DNA of 64,000 nt from Flavobacterium sp. Root186 (GCF_001428525.1 NZ_LMHW01000013.1:402872-466871); one strand, 5' to 3'; shown: positions 27,153 through 36,511, counted from the first letter of the stretch. Numbers and translations are program-made. The notes: generated by a model from the sequence alone, not told the origin.

Positions 27153-28118
27153 ATGTTAAAAGTAGGAGTTTTAGGTGCTGGTCATCTTGGTAAAATACAT
27201 TTACGTTTATTACAACAATCTGACAAATACGAATTAGTTGGATTTTACGACGAAAATCAAGAAAATGCCGAAAGAATCTCAAAAGAATTTGGCTATAAAA
27301 ATTTCAGCACAATTGCAAAACTTATTCACGCTGTCGATGTAATCGACATTGTAACTCCAACACTTTCTCACTATAAATGTGCAAAAGTGGCAATTAAATC
27401 AGGAAAACACATCTTTATTGAAAAACCAATTTCCAATACCGTTGAAGAAGCTGAAGAAATTATCGCTTTAGCAAAAGAACACAATGTAAAAGGGCAAGTT
27501 GGTCATGTTGAGCGTTTTAATCCCGCTTTTATCGCTACAAAAAACATGATCGAAAATCCGATGTTTATAGAAACGCATCGTTTGGCCGAATTTAATCCGC
27601 GTGGTACAGACGTTCCTGTAGTTCTGGATTTAATGATTCATGACATTGATGCTATTTTAAGTGTTGTAAAATCAAAAGTAAAAAATATTAATGCAAGCGG
27701 CGTTTCGGTTATCAGCGACACTCCTGATATTGCCAATGCCCGAATCGAATTCGAAAATGGCTGTGTTGCTAATTTAACTGCCAGTAGAATTTCGTTGAAA
27801 AACATGCGTAAATCACGTTTCTTTCAAAAAGACGCTTACATTTCAGTTGACTTTTTAGAGAAAAAATGCGAAGTAGTTCGTATGAAAGATGCACCGGAAG
27901 TTCCGGGAGATTTTGATATGATCCTGCAAAATGCAGAAGGTGTAAAAAAACAAATCTATTTTACAAATCCAGATGTTGAGCAAAACAACGCAATTCTGGA
28001 CGAATTAGAATCTTTTGCAAATGCAATCAATACAGATACAACTCCGGTAGTAACTCTTGAGCAGGCAACTGATGCATTGCGTGTAGCTTATCAAATTATT
28101 GATTGTTTCAATAAATAA
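27153..28118 (+). CDS. Gfo/Idh/MocA family oxidoreductase
   Basis: This 321-aa NAD(P)-dependent oxidoreductase has an N-terminal Rossmann domain (VGVLGAGHLGKIHLRLL) and EKPISNTVEEAEEI. A C-terminal alpha/beta domain contains DLMIHDIDAILSV, where the conserved His/Asp lie. The substrate is probably a sugar or cyclitol, but it is not identified; there are no neighbouring sugar genes. The ATG at 27153 begins exactly at the Rossmann strand. A TTG-started frame 57 bp upstream is unlikely because it overlaps the putative promoter (TATTTTTG at 27129-27136). Confidence 0.87.
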   Translation: MLKVGVLGAGHLGKIHLRLLQQSDKYELVGFYDENQENAERISKEFGYKNFSTIAKLIHAVDVIDIVTPTLSHYKCAKVAIKSGKHIFIEKPISNTVEEAEEIIALAKEHNVKGQVGHVERFNPAFIATKNMIENPMFIETHRLAEFNPRGTDVPVVLDLMIHDIDAILSVVKSKVKNINASGVSVISDTPDIANARIEFENGCVANLTASRISLKNMRKSRFFQKDAYISVDFLEKKCEVVRMKDAPEVPGDFDMILQNAEGVKKQIYFTNPDVEQNNAILDELESFANAINTDTTPVVTLEQATDALRVAYQIIDCFNK

Positions 28119-28140
28119 TAAAAAATATAACTCATTATTT

Positions 28141-28186
28141 TTAAGGTTTAAAGCTGGCAGAAAAGTCGCTTTAAACCTTAACTTTT
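28141..28186 (+). terminator. Intrinsic terminator of oxidoreductase gene
   Basis: TTAAGGTTTAAAGC (28141-28154) pairs with GCTTTAAACCTTAA (28168-28181), a 14-bp perfect stem. A short T run follows. Confidence 0.75.
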
Positions 28187-28208
28187 AAAATTTAAATACC
28201 AAATTCAA

Positions 28209-29096
28209 ATGAAAACTATAGCTGTAATTGGTGCAGGAACAATGGGTAACGGAATTGCCCATACATTTGCACAAAGCGGATTTACTGTAAAACTAATCGA
28301 TGTCTCTGAAAAATCATTAGATAAAGGAATGGCAACTATCGCGGCCAATTTAGACCGTATGCTTGCAAAAGGAACAATTACACAAGAAGATGTTGCTAAA
28401 ACAATCACCAATATTATTACCTATACTGATATTAAAGATGGAGTTGTTGGTGCTGATTTAGTTGTAGAAGCTGCAACAGAAAATGTAGAATTAAAACTGA
28501 ATATTTTCAAACAGTTAAACGAAGCTTGCTCTCATAATACAATTTTAGCAACTAATACATCTTCTATTTCAATCACACAAATTGGTTCTGTAGTTGCACA
28601 TCCTGAGCGTGTTATCGGAATGCATTTTATGAATCCGGTTCCAATTATGAAATTGGTTGAAATCATTCGTGGTTACAATACCAGCGATGAAGTCACAAAA
28701 ATTATCATGGATTTATCTGAGAAATTAGGTAAAGTTCCTGTTGAAGTAAACGATTATCCGGGATTTGTTGCCAACAGAATCTTGATGCCAATGCTAAACG
28801 AAGCAATCGAAACGTTATACAATAAAGTTGCCGGCGTTTATGAAATTGATACTGTAATGAAATTAGGAATGGGACACCCAATGGGGCCGCTTCAATTGGC
28901 TGATTTTATTGGCCTTGATGTTTGTCTTGCTATTTTGAATGTAATGTATGAAGGCTTTAAAAATCCAAAATACGCTCCTTGCCCATTATTAGTAAATATG
29001 GTAAGAGCCGGAAAACTTGGTGTTAAATCCGGTGAAGGTTTTTACGATTACAGCGAAAGCAAAAAAGCGGAGAAAATTTCTAAACAGTTTATTTAG
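28209..29096 (+). CDS. hbd: 3-hydroxybutyryl-CoA dehydrogenase
   Basis: This 295-aa cytosolic NAD(P)-dependent enzyme interconverts acetoacetyl-CoA and 3-hydroxybutyryl-CoA. It has the dinucleotide motif VIGAGTMGNGIAHTFAQSG and ATNTSSISITQIG. The catalytic His is in GMHFMNPVPIMKLVE, and NDYPGFVANRI is the hinge. The length equals the stand-alone Hbd type without an enoyl-CoA hydratase domain. A role in fatty acid or branched-chain breakdown is inferred; no other beta-oxidation gene is nearby. Confidence 0.93.
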   Translation: MKTIAVIGAGTMGNGIAHTFAQSGFTVKLIDVSEKSLDKGMATIAANLDRMLAKGTITQEDVAKTITNIITYTDIKDGVVGADLVVEAATENVELKLNIFKQLNEACSHNTILATNTSSISITQIGSVVAHPERVIGMHFMNPVPIMKLVEIIRGYNTSDEVTKIIMDLSEKLGKVPVEVNDYPGFVANRILMPMLNEAIETLYNKVAGVYEIDTVMKLGMGHPMGPLQLADFIGLDVCLAILNVMYEGFKNPKYAPCPLLVNMVRAGKLGVKSGEGFYDYSESKKAEKISKQFI

Positions 29097-29117
29097 AAAA
29101 TAATTATACCGTAAACT

Positions 29118-29705
29118 ATGAAAAATCTATTTCTAATTTTTGCCCATTTTGTAACAACAATTTGTATTTGTCAAAACATAAAAATAGATTCTAATAAACA
29201 ATTTACCATTAATGAAATTGACAGCATTTGTGCAAAAAATGGGCATGGGTTCATTTCAGATGGAGTAATAAAACTTGAAACTGAAACTGAAGTCGATAAA
29301 ATTAAAACAAAATTTCTCAGCGGAAGCGGCGGATATTCATATAGTTTTTATCTAAACCATTTTAATGAAGAGAATTATAATTTACTTTCAAATATTGAAA
29401 AACGAAAATATGATTTTGATATATACACCAATTTAATAAAAGGGGAATATCGTGAAAGTATTCATTATCTAAATTCTTATTCAGAAGTTGTTACAGGAGA
29501 ATTTTACTATTTTGAAACAACCCTTTTCTATGTAAAAATTAAAATTATCCGAACTGAAGATAATAAAAAAGATATTTTAGAAACATACAGCTATAGTATT
29601 TCTGAATTAAACAATTCCAAAGAAATACAAACTATTTCATTTGAACTTAAAAGTTGGGTGAATAAAAAAAATGAGCAAATAATTAAGTATTATAATCCAA
29701 AATGA
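29118..29705 (+). CDS. Exported protein of unknown function
   Basis: This 195-aa protein has a signal peptide (MKNLFLIFAHFVTTICICQ). The remainder is polar and rich in Lys, Tyr and Asn with no motif I recognise. It overlaps the next gene (YggS family) by 4 bp, so it is translated from the same mRNA and possibly coupled. AT-rich codon use is like its neighbours. It could be a lineage-specific envelope protein. Confidence 0.6.
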   Translation: MKNLFLIFAHFVTTICICQNIKIDSNKQFTINEIDSICAKNGHGFISDGVIKLETETEVDKIKTKFLSGSGGYSYSFYLNHFNEENYNLLSNIEKRKYDFDIYTNLIKGEYRESIHYLNSYSEVVTGEFYYFETTLFYVKIKIIRTEDNKKDILETYSYSISELNNSKEIQTISFELKSWVNKKNEQIIKYYNPK

Positions 29706-30376
29706 ATGTAATAAAGCAAAACCTGCTTCAAATTAAAGATAATTTACCTGAAAATGTAATTCTCGTTGCCGTTTCTAAGACAAAACCTGTGTCTGATTTA
29801 GAACAGGCTTACGAAGCCGGCCAGCGTATTTTTGGAGAAAACAAAATTCAGGAAATGACTGAGAAATGGGAGCAAATGCCAAAAGACATTCAATGGCATA
29901 TGATTGGTCATGTTCAGTCTAATAAAGTTAAATTTATGGCACCATTTGTGAGCTTAATTCACGGTGTTGACAGCTTAAAATTATTGCAGGAAATCAATAA
30001 ACAAGCTTTAAAAAATAACAGAAAAATAGATTGTCTTCTTCAAATTTATATTGCCGAAGAAGAATCTAAATTTGGTTTAGACGAAAACGAACTAAATGAA
30101 CTTTTAACTTCTGTGGAGTTTAAAGAGTTAAAAAATATTCGTATCTTAGGTTTAATGGGAATGGCAACCTTTACAGAAGATCAAAATCAAATAAAAAAAG
30201 AATTTACCCATTTAAAATCGATTTTTGATTCATTAAAAAATATTGACGGATATGGTAAAGACGCACTGCAGTCTGTCTCTACAATTTCAATGGGAATGTC
30301 CGGAGATTATCAACTCGCAATAGAATGCGGCAGCACAATGGTTCGCATTGGGAGCAGCATTTTTGGAGGCCGTTAA
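29702..30376 (+). CDS. YggS-family PLP homeostasis protein
   Basis: This 224-aa alanine-racemase-fold protein binds pyridoxal phosphate through the Lys in LVAVSKTKPVSDL. It has IFGENKIQE, HMIGHVQSNK and STISMGMSGDYQLAIECGSTMVRIGSSIFG, all typical of the YggS/PLPBP family that buffers PLP and amino-acid pools. It is not a racemase. It overlaps the upstream hypothetical gene by 4 bp. Confidence 0.94.
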   Translation: MNVIKQNLLQIKDNLPENVILVAVSKTKPVSDLEQAYEAGQRIFGENKIQEMTEKWEQMPKDIQWHMIGHVQSNKVKFMAPFVSLIHGVDSLKLLQEINKQALKNNRKIDCLLQIYIAEEESKFGLDENELNELLTSVEFKELKNIRILGLMGMATFTEDQNQIKKEFTHLKSIFDSLKNIDGYGKDALQSVSTISMGMSGDYQLAIECGSTMVRIGSSIFGGR

Positions 30377-30397
30377 TTTTCAAAAACACATATCATA

Positions 30398-30417
30398 AGA
30401 CGTGCTGCGGCACCTCT
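30398..30417. repeat. 20-nt palindromic repeat, copy 1
   Basis: AGACGTGCTGCGGCACCTCT is an imperfect palindrome of the same family as 39201-39220 and 39265-39284. It is followed by CTGAATACTAAAAACTGAG word repeats up to about 30455. It lies between the YggS and exonuclease genes. Confidence 0.55.
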
Positions 30418-30458
30418 ACAGAAAACTGAATACTAAAAACTGAGACTGAACACTTAAT

Positions 30459-31820
30459 TTGTACGCAATACTTGACATAGAAACCACTGGAGGACAGTTT
30501 AATGAAGAAGGGATTACTGAAATTGCTATCTATAAATTTGATGGACATGAAGTAATTGACCAGTTCATAAGCCTTGTTAATCCCGAAATTCCAATTCAGC
30601 CTTTCGTTGTAAAGCTGACAGGAATAAACAATGCTATGCTGCGCTCTGCTCCAAAGTTTTATGAAGTTGCCAAACGCATTATTGAAATGACTACCGATTG
30701 CGTTATTGTTGCTCACAATGCATCTTTTGATTATCGAATTTTACGAACTGAGTTCAGACGTTTAGGCTACGATTTTGAAGCCAGAACACTTTGTACAGTA
30801 GAATTAGCAAAAAAACTAATTCCAGAACAACCATCGTACAGTTTAGGAAAATTAGTGCGTGCCCTCGGAATTCCAATGGCCGACAGGCATCGTGCCAGCG
30901 GAGACGCCATGGCAACCACAAAGCTTTTCAAAATGCTTCTTGAAAAAGACGTTGAAAAAACTATCGTAAAAGATTTTATTAAACTTGAAATCGAAAAAGG
31001 AATTGCACCAAAATTCCTTGACCTTTTAAGTCAAATGCCAACTAAAACCGGCGTTTATTATATTTATAACGAAAGTGGTACTTTAATTTATATTGGCAAA
31101 AGCCAAAATATCAAAAAAAGAATTAATCAGCATTTTACCGGAATCACAACAAAAAGTAAAAAAATTCAAACTGAAGTTTTTACCATAACATACGACGAAA
31201 CCGGAAGCGAATTAATTGCACTTTTAAAAGAAAGCCAGGAAGTAAAAATAAACCGTCCGAGATATAACCGCTCCCAGAAAAAATCTTTTTTTCCGTTTGC
31301 ACTTTATTCAGAAAAAGATGCTAACGGTTATTTGAATCTAAAACTTGAAAAAGCTGACGGGCGCAAAAAAGAAATTACATCTTATGCTTCTTTACAGGAA
31401 GGTAAAAATGCACTTTTTAAATTTGCTGCAAAATATCATTTGTGTCAAAAGTTAACCGGATTATACCAAACCAAAAAAGAGTGTTTTCAATATAAAATAA
31501 AAGAATGCGACGGTGCCTGTATTGGCGAAATAACTCCTGAAATTTATAATTTGAGAGTTCAGCAGTTCATTTCTGAAAACAGCTTCGAAAACAAAAGTAT
31601 GATTTTGATAGACAGAGGTCGAAATGTAAACGAACGAAGCGCTGTTTTAATCGAAAACGGAACTTATAAAGGGTATGCTTATTATGATCTTAATTATCAG
31701 ATTAACAATATTGATATCCTAAAAAATATACTGATTCCCATGCAGCACAATCGCGATGTAAAAAACATTATTCAAAACTATATCCGTAAAAGCAAGTCTC
31801 TTAAGATTCTTAATTTTTAA
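30459..31820 (+). CDS. DnaQ-like exonuclease fused to a GIY-YIG nuclease domain
   Basis: This 453-aa protein has two modules. Residues 1-170 are a DEDDh 3'-5' exonuclease (YAILDIETTGG, HNASFDYRIL, HRASGDAMAT). Residues about 195-280 are a GIY-YIG nuclease (TGVYYIYNESGTLIYIGKSQNIKKRI, with LLKESQEVKINRPRYN), as in UvrC and Cho. A C-terminal Cys-containing region (CQKL.., ECFQYKIKECDGACIG) matches the UvrC/Cho-like tail. It is likely a DNA repair nuclease; the fused architecture is a known family often labelled as DNA polymerase III epsilon. The start is a TTG codon at 30459, since the DxE motif begins only five residues later and no ATG is available. Confidence 0.9.
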   Translation: MYAILDIETTGGQFNEEGITEIAIYKFDGHEVIDQFISLVNPEIPIQPFVVKLTGINNAMLRSAPKFYEVAKRIIEMTTDCVIVAHNASFDYRILRTEFRRLGYDFEARTLCTVELAKKLIPEQPSYSLGKLVRALGIPMADRHRASGDAMATTKLFKMLLEKDVEKTIVKDFIKLEIEKGIAPKFLDLLSQMPTKTGVYYIYNESGTLIYIGKSQNIKKRINQHFTGITTKSKKIQTEVFTITYDETGSELIALLKESQEVKINRPRYNRSQKKSFFPFALYSEKDANGYLNLKLEKADGRKKEITSYASLQEGKNALFKFAAKYHLCQKLTGLYQTKKECFQYKIKECDGACIGEITPEIYNLRVQQFISENSFENKSMILIDRGRNVNERSAVLIENGTYKGYAYYDLNYQINNIDILKNILIPMQHNRDVKNIIQNYIRKSKSLKILNF

Positions 31821-31850
31821 CAAAACAAAACTTTCATTATCTTCGTAGAT

Positions 31851-32690
31851 ATGAAAAAACAAAAATCAAAATACGAAATCTTTCGAGAAAAGATTAAAAT
31901 AATCCTTTATGGTACCAACACCATTTTAGGACGAATGTTTGATTTGGTTCTTTTAGGTTTGATTTTATTAAGTGTTCTTCTGATTATGCTGGATACAGTT
32001 GAAGGAATCAGTCAAAAATACCATCAGCAGCTTATTATTTGTGAGTGGATCATAACTATCTTTTTCACAATTGAATATGCCTTAAGAATCATTTCCATCC
32101 AAAAACCAATTAAATACATTTTCAGCTTTTATGGAATAATTGATTTACTGGCAGTACTGCCCATGTATTTATCAATATTCTTTCCAGGTGCAAGTGTATT
32201 GTCAGTTGTAAGAGCGTTACGTTTTTTCAGATTATTCAAGATATTACATATTCCGCAAATTTCTCATCAATCGGCACAGCTTCGGGATGCAATTGAAGCC
32301 AGTAAAGAGAAAATTCTGGTTTTCATTTATTTTGTACTCATCAGTACCGTAATCATTGGTACAATTATGTACTTAGTTGAGGGGAAAGAATCAGGATTTA
32401 CCAGTATTCCAATGGGAATTTACTGGACGATAGTTACCTTAACAACAGTGGGTTACGGTGACATTTCACCTCAATCACCTTTAGGACAGTTTATCGCAGC
32501 ATTAGTAATGATTTTAGGTTACGGAATCATTGCCGTTCCTACCGGAATCGTAACGGCAGAATTTGCAAAAAGCAGTTTAAGAAATAATACCGTAAATAGT
32601 AAAAAAACATGCAGAAAATGTCAATCACAAGTACATTTTGACAACGCCAAATACTGCTACGAATGCGGAACCCAATTGCCAATTAATTAA
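31851..32690 (+). CDS. Voltage-gated potassium channel with C-terminal zinc ribbon
   Basis: This 279-aa six-transmembrane channel has an S4-like segment (SVVRALRFFRLFKIL) and a pore with the selectivity filter TLTTVGYGDISP. The cytoplasmic C-terminus ends in CRKC-x11-CYEC (about 253-272), a zinc-ribbon-like pair of CxxC motifs. The membrane part is a clear Kv-type monomer. The ribbon might sense zinc or redox state, or tether a partner, but that is an inference. It lies 30 bp after the nuclease gene. Confidence 0.9.
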   Translation: MKKQKSKYEIFREKIKIILYGTNTILGRMFDLVLLGLILLSVLLIMLDTVEGISQKYHQQLIICEWIITIFFTIEYALRIISIQKPIKYIFSFYGIIDLLAVLPMYLSIFFPGASVLSVVRALRFFRLFKILHIPQISHQSAQLRDAIEASKEKILVFIYFVLISTVIIGTIMYLVEGKESGFTSIPMGIYWTIVTLTTVGYGDISPQSPLGQFIAALVMILGYGIIAVPTGIVTAEFAKSSLRNNTVNSKKTCRKCQSQVHFDNAKYCYECGTQLPIN

Positions 32691-32696
32691 TTTTAT

Positions 32697-32838
32697 GGAG
32701 CTAATCCAGCTGTACATTGCAACTCCTCCTTATCTTTGTTGTTTTTTTAAGGCATAAAAGGAGCTTCCGCTGGTCGCTCTTTTACACCAAAAAAAACGAA
32801 CAAATATAAGTCCGGGGTTTCCATTTCCATCTGGGCTA
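32697..32838 (+). repeat. Dispersed hairpin element, copy 2
   Basis: This 142-bp intergenic element begins GGAGCTAATCC and ends CCATCTGGGCTA. An internal inverted repeat (AAAAGGAGC...GCTCTTTT) is flanked by T-rich sequence. Its ends and order of words match the element at 7756-7837 on the other strand. It ends only 6 bp before the miaA start codon, so it forms the whole 5' region of miaA. Confidence 0.6.
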
Positions 32839-32844
32839 AAAAAT

Positions 32845-33765
32845 ATGAAATACCTAATCACCATTGTCGGACCAACAGCTATAGGCAAAACAGCCTTGAG
32901 TATCGCTTTGGCACAACAGTTTAAATGCGAAATCGTTTCTTGCGACAGCCGTCAGTTTTTTAAAGAAATGACCATTGGAACCGCAGTTCCGAATCAAGAC
33001 GAACTAAATTCAGCCAAACACAATTTCATTCAAAATAAATCCATCTTCGAAAATTACACCGTTGGTGATTACGAAAAAGAAGCTCTAGCCAAAATTGAAG
33101 AACTATTTCAAACTAATAATTTTGTAATTCTTATTGGCGGATCTGGTCTATATGTTGATGCAATTTTAAAAGGTTTCGACGAATTTCCAGAAATTGATTC
33201 CGAAATCCGTTCTCAAGTAAACTTAAATTATGAAAAACTCGGAATAGAATATCTTCAGGAACAATTAAAAAAATTAGATCCAGAATATTATCAAAAAATA
33301 ACTTTAGAAAACCCACAAACACTGCAAAATCCACAACGAATGATGCGTTTTGTAGAAGTTTGTATTGGTTCTCAAAAACCCTATTCTTCCTTTTTAAATC
33401 AAAAGAAAAACAACAGACACTTCACTCCTATTTTAATAGGTTTAGATGCTGACAGAGAAATCATTTACAGCCGAATCAACCAGCGAGTTGACATTATGAT
33501 GAACGAAGGTTTACTGGAAGAAGCCAAAACATTGTATCCTAATAAAGCGTTAAATGCACTTCAAACCGTGGGTTATAGAGAATTATTTAGTTATTTTGAT
33601 GAAGAATTCACTTTGTCATTTGCCATTGAAGAAATCAAGAAAAATACCCGAAGATTCTCCAAAAGGCAATTAACGTGGTTCAAACGAAATGAAAACACAA
33701 AATGGTTTGATTATGCGACAGATAGAAAAAATATAATCAATTATATAGAAAATCTTATAAAGTAA
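32845..33765 (+). CDS. miaA: tRNA dimethylallyltransferase
   Basis: This 306-aa cytosolic enzyme adds a dimethylallyl group to A37 of tRNAs reading U-starting codons. Signatures are the P-loop IVGPTAIGKTALS, DSRQFFKEMTIGTA, IGGSGLYVDAIL, ENPQRMMR and the C-terminal KRQLTWFKRNENTKWFD. The length is typical. Its upstream region is a repeat element; no promoter could be placed with confidence. Confidence 0.96.
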   Translation: MKYLITIVGPTAIGKTALSIALAQQFKCEIVSCDSRQFFKEMTIGTAVPNQDELNSAKHNFIQNKSIFENYTVGDYEKEALAKIEELFQTNNFVILIGGSGLYVDAILKGFDEFPEIDSEIRSQVNLNYEKLGIEYLQEQLKKLDPEYYQKITLENPQTLQNPQRMMRFVEVCIGSQKPYSSFLNQKKNNRHFTPILIGLDADREIIYSRINQRVDIMMNEGLLEEAKTLYPNKALNALQTVGYRELFSYFDEEFTLSFAIEEIKKNTRRFSKRQLTWFKRNENTKWFDYATDRKNIINYIENLIK

Positions 33766-33827
33766 AATCAAAAGTCATTTTTCTTTACTCTTTATTCTAT
33801 TTTCTAAAATAAATCTAAAATTACAAA

Positions 33828-34574
33828 ATGCCAATATCTCCAAATTTCACATCAGTTTTAAGTAAAGACTGGGAAATCAATTTCACACAATGTACGCCAG
33901 CAGGTTTCTTAAAATATACTGATTTGTGTAATATTTTACAATTAACCGCAGCTGCACATTCAGAAATTGGAGGAATTAGTTTTTATGATATGCAGGAATT
34001 TCACCAAGCCTGGGTTTTAAGCCGAATGCGCGTTGAAGTTCATGCCTTACCAAAATGGCAAGATGTTGTTACGGTAAAAACATGGATTAACAGTTTAGAG
34101 AATTCACGTTCAGTTCGTGCGTTGGAAATGTATGTAAACGGAAAAAAAATCGTAGGCTGTGAAACGTATTGGGCAGTTTTCAATACACAAGCACGTCGTC
34201 CCGAAGCTTTAGCACTTCCATACGAACATTTTGAATTATTCCCTGAAAAAAGAGCAACAGAAGAAGGCTTTTCTAAAATAAATATCAATCACGAAAAAGA
34301 AGCAGTTTTTGAAAAAACAGTTTATTTATCAGATTTAGACATTGTAAATCACGTAAATAATGTAAAATATCTGGAATGGTGCCTTGATCACGTTGACGCA
34401 AAAAGAATCCTGAAACAAGAAGTGAAAAGCTTCGAAATGAATTTCATGAAAGAGCTTTCATTAAAAGATAATGTTATAATTCACGAAAGCGAAGATAATG
34501 ATCATACAACAGCAACATTTAGCATTACAAAAGGAGAAAAAACTTGCTTTGCATTGGAGCTGCATTGGAAATAA
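33828..34574 (+). CDS. Acyl-ACP thioesterase
   Basis: This 248-aa protein has two tandem hotdog domains, as in plant FatA/FatB and bacterial acyl-ACP thioesterases. The first domain contains LSRMRVEVHALPKWQD. The second contains the catalytic region DLDIVNHVNNVKYLEWCLDH, with the expected Asn/His. It would release free fatty acids from acyl-ACP in the cytosol. The preferred chain length is not predictable here. It ends at a bidirectional terminator. Confidence 0.9.
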   Translation: MPISPNFTSVLSKDWEINFTQCTPAGFLKYTDLCNILQLTAAAHSEIGGISFYDMQEFHQAWVLSRMRVEVHALPKWQDVVTVKTWINSLENSRSVRALEMYVNGKKIVGCETYWAVFNTQARRPEALALPYEHFELFPEKRATEEGFSKININHEKEAVFEKTVYLSDLDIVNHVNNVKYLEWCLDHVDAKRILKQEVKSFEMNFMKELSLKDNVIIHESEDNDHTTATFSITKGEKTCFALELHWK

Positions 34575-34576
34575 AA

Positions 34577-34653
34577 TTGCCCACAGATTTAACAGATTAA
34601 ACTGATTGTCACAGATTATAAAATAAAATTTGTGGAAATTCGTGAAATTCGGA
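34577..34653 (+). repeat. CACAGATT / GTGAAATTCG word repeat
   Basis: This intergenic stretch is made of CACAGATTTAACAGATT, then CACAGATTATAAAAT, and a closing GGAAATTCGTGAAATTCGG. It shares words with the sequences at 52150-52234 and, more distantly, with the inverted repeats around the GxxExxY gene. No ORF is present. Confidence 0.5.
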
Positions 34654-34662
34654 CAAACAAAA

Positions 34663-34688
34663 AAACGATGCAATATTGCATCGTTTTT
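34663..34688 (-). terminator. Bidirectional intrinsic terminator
   Basis: AAAACGATGCAA (34663-34674) pairs with TTGCATCGTTTT (34677-34688), a 12-bp perfect stem with T runs on both strands. It ends the rtcB-prfH operon on the minus strand and the thioesterase gene on the plus strand. Confidence 0.88.
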
Positions 34689-34702
34689 TCTTTCACTCAA
34701 AA

Positions 34703-35230
34703 TCACTTTGATTTCTTTTTAGAATCTTTTTTAGATTTCTTTTTCTTCTTTAGCAAATCAATTTTACCTTCAATTCTTTTCTCTACATCGCTAATATTGC
34801 ATTCGTATGCGAATTGTAAAGAATAAAGCTTTGCATTTTTAATCTCTTTTAAAGCTTTCTTAAACTCATGCTGTGCTTCAAAAAGAATCGCTTTTTTAAC
34901 GTAAATATCAGATTTATTAATTCCTTTTATCGTTAAAGCAAAATCAATTAATTTTTGTGCTTCCTCAAAATCCTCATTTAAAATTAAAGTCTGCAAATAA
35001 TACGGATAGACTTCAAGTGCATGAATATTAATCGCTAAAGCTTCCTGAAAATAGGGTTTTGCCTCTTCATAATTCATTAATTGTTCAGCCTGAATTCTTC
35101 CGTATAAACACAAAACCATTGTATTTTTTGCGTCATAAGAAAACGCATAATCCAAAGATTCAATCGTTTCTTCAAGCGAATACGGATAGTTATCCAAAGC
35201 CTGAAAAAGGTATTTATCAATTGTTTTCAT
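34703..35230 (-). CDS. TPR protein, last gene of the rtcB-prfH operon
   Basis: This 175-aa helical protein has about three tetratricopeptide repeats (for example [28 protein letters not shown] and [17 protein letters not shown]). It ends in a very basic tail ([15 protein letters not shown]) suited to binding RNA or ribosomes. It overlaps prfH by 14 bp, so translation is coupled. TPR domains mediate protein-protein contacts, and a scaffold role in the RNA-repair operon is an inference. There is no signal peptide. Confidence 0.75.
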   Translation of the reverse strand: MKTIDKYLFQALDNYPYSLEETIESLDYAFSYDAKNTMVLCLYGRIQAEQLMNYEEAKPYFQEALAINIHALEVYPYYLQTLILNEDFEEAQKLIDFALTIKGINKSDIYVKKAILFEAQHEFKKALKEIKNAKLYSLQFAYECNISDVEKRIEGKIDLLKKKKKSKKDSKKKSK

Positions 35231-35906
35231 TTCGTAAATCGTTTTTTAATTTTTGACGAGTTCCTTTATAGCTTTTCTCAACTTTGTTCTTTTTAAAATC
35301 ACTTCCGGTAAAAACCCTCACAGGATTTCCACGCTCAATATTGAGCTGATTTTCCCATTGTTTGCCTACATGATTTTTAAGCTGAACCAGTTTCTCGTCT
35401 TCTAGTTTTTTTAATAATCTCTCTGTTGCCAGTTTTTTGTTTTGGTGCTGCGAACGGCTGTCCATAGAAACAACTGCAATTCCTGTTGGAAGATGTGTTG
35501 CCCGAATTGCAGAACTCACTTTGTTTACATGCTGACCTCCCGCTCCAGAACTTCTCATAGCCTGATATTGAATATCATTTTCTAAAACTAACGAATCTTT
35601 CTGCTGTTCAATTTCAAAAATTCCAATAAACCAATTTTTGCGTTTGTGCATTTTCCTAAACTGACTCTGACCAATCCATTGAATAGTTCCAATCCAGGAT
35701 TTTACAAATTGGTCAGCATTTTTTCCTTTTACAGAAATGGATGCTGTTTCAACCGTTCCATTTTCCTGACCCGCTTCTCTTTGCAGTAAAACAGCATCTA
35801 AATTTTGATCTTGAGCCTCTTCCAAAACTTTTTTAAGCACTTGGGCGACAACCCAAGTGCATTCTGCAGGTCCGCGCCCCGCTGTTATTTGAATTATTCT
35901 TTCCAT
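35217..35906 (-). CDS. prfH: Peptide chain release factor homologue PrfH
   Basis: This 229-aa protein is a short release-factor homologue with the peptidyl-tRNA hydrolysis motif in [22 protein letters not shown]. It lacks the long N-terminal and codon-recognition domains of RF1/RF2. PrfH is typically encoded beside rtcB and works with it: it releases the nascent chain from ribosomes whose decoding centre has been cut, so that RtcB can religate the rRNA. The gene overlaps the upstream zinc-ribbon gene by 13 bp and the downstream TPR gene by 14 bp. Confidence 0.93.
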   Translation of the reverse strand: MERIIQITAGRGPAECTWVVAQVLKKVLEEAQDQNLDAVLLQREAGQENGTVETASISVKGKNADQFVKSWIGTIQWIGQSQFRKMHKRKNWFIGIFEIEQQKDSLVLENDIQYQAMRSSGAGGQHVNKVSSAIRATHLPTGIAVVSMDSRSQHQNKKLATERLLKKLEDEKLVQLKNHVGKQWENQLNIERGNPVRVFTGSDFKKNKVEKSYKGTRQKLKNDLRNENN

Positions 35907-36499
35907 TTTTCTAATATTTTAAGAAGCTTTGCCCTATTTTTCGCCTCTTTTATAAACTTTGGAAGTCTTGAAATCATCGTTCCATTACCACTTCCATTAT
36001 TATTTCTTTCTCTTAAACCAGCTTTAATGTATCTTTCTAAATACACTATATGTTCCTGATTATAAGCCCAAAAAACCTTTCCTTTGATTTCCTTTTGAAA
36101 CCAAAGAGGTAAATGATGCCAGCACTCTCTAATTAAACCATCACTTTTAGGTTCATCTCTAACTTCATAAACGGTCGGCTTTATTTCTTCATGAAAACTG
36201 CAATGCGGGCATTTAACCTGATGCGTTTCTGGTCTTTCTTTAAAAATCTGAGATTCATATTCAAATTTTTCAAAACAATAACCACAATAGTGTTTCCCAA
36301 ATGCTCTGAACTGATAAACAGGTTCATCAATCTTATAAAAACAAACTTTACATTCAAAAGTCATTGTGGTACAATTTCCACATTTACAATCTCTAGCCAC
36401 TTCTTTCAAGGCAGCTTTAGATTCGCATTTTGGACATTTAACTATAATCTCGTTATAAAAACTACCTAACCATTTATTTTCATCTTGAAATCTTTCCAT
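35894..36499 (-). CDS. Multi-zinc-ribbon protein in the rtcB-prfH operon
   Basis: This 201-aa protein has at least seven CxxC-type knuckles in its first 115 residues: CPKCES, CKCGNC, CKVC, CGYC and CPHC. It would bind two or three zinc ions. The C-terminal half is basic and helical (REKxx-type [30 protein letters not shown]). It is placed between rtcB (12-bp gap) and prfH (13-bp overlap). Such ribbons often bind RNA or ribosomes, and a substrate-recognition role in repair is a guess. I do not recognise the family. Confidence 0.75.
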   Translation of the reverse strand: MERFQDENKWLGSFYNEIIVKCPKCESKAALKEVARDCKCGNCTTMTFECKVCFYKIDEPVYQFRAFGKHYCGYCFEKFEYESQIFKERPETHQVKCPHCSFHEEIKPTVYEVRDEPKSDGLIRECWHHLPLWFQKEIKGKVFWAYNQEHIVYLERYIKAGLRERNNNGSGNGTMISRLPKFIKEAKNRAKLLKILEKWKE

Positions 36500-36511
36500 A
36501 ATTTCACTTTT

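Noticed and set aside
30418..30455. Small gene upstream of the nuclease gene
   Set aside because: The sequence is a CTGAATACTAAAAACTGAG word repeat, with no start codon or coding bias.
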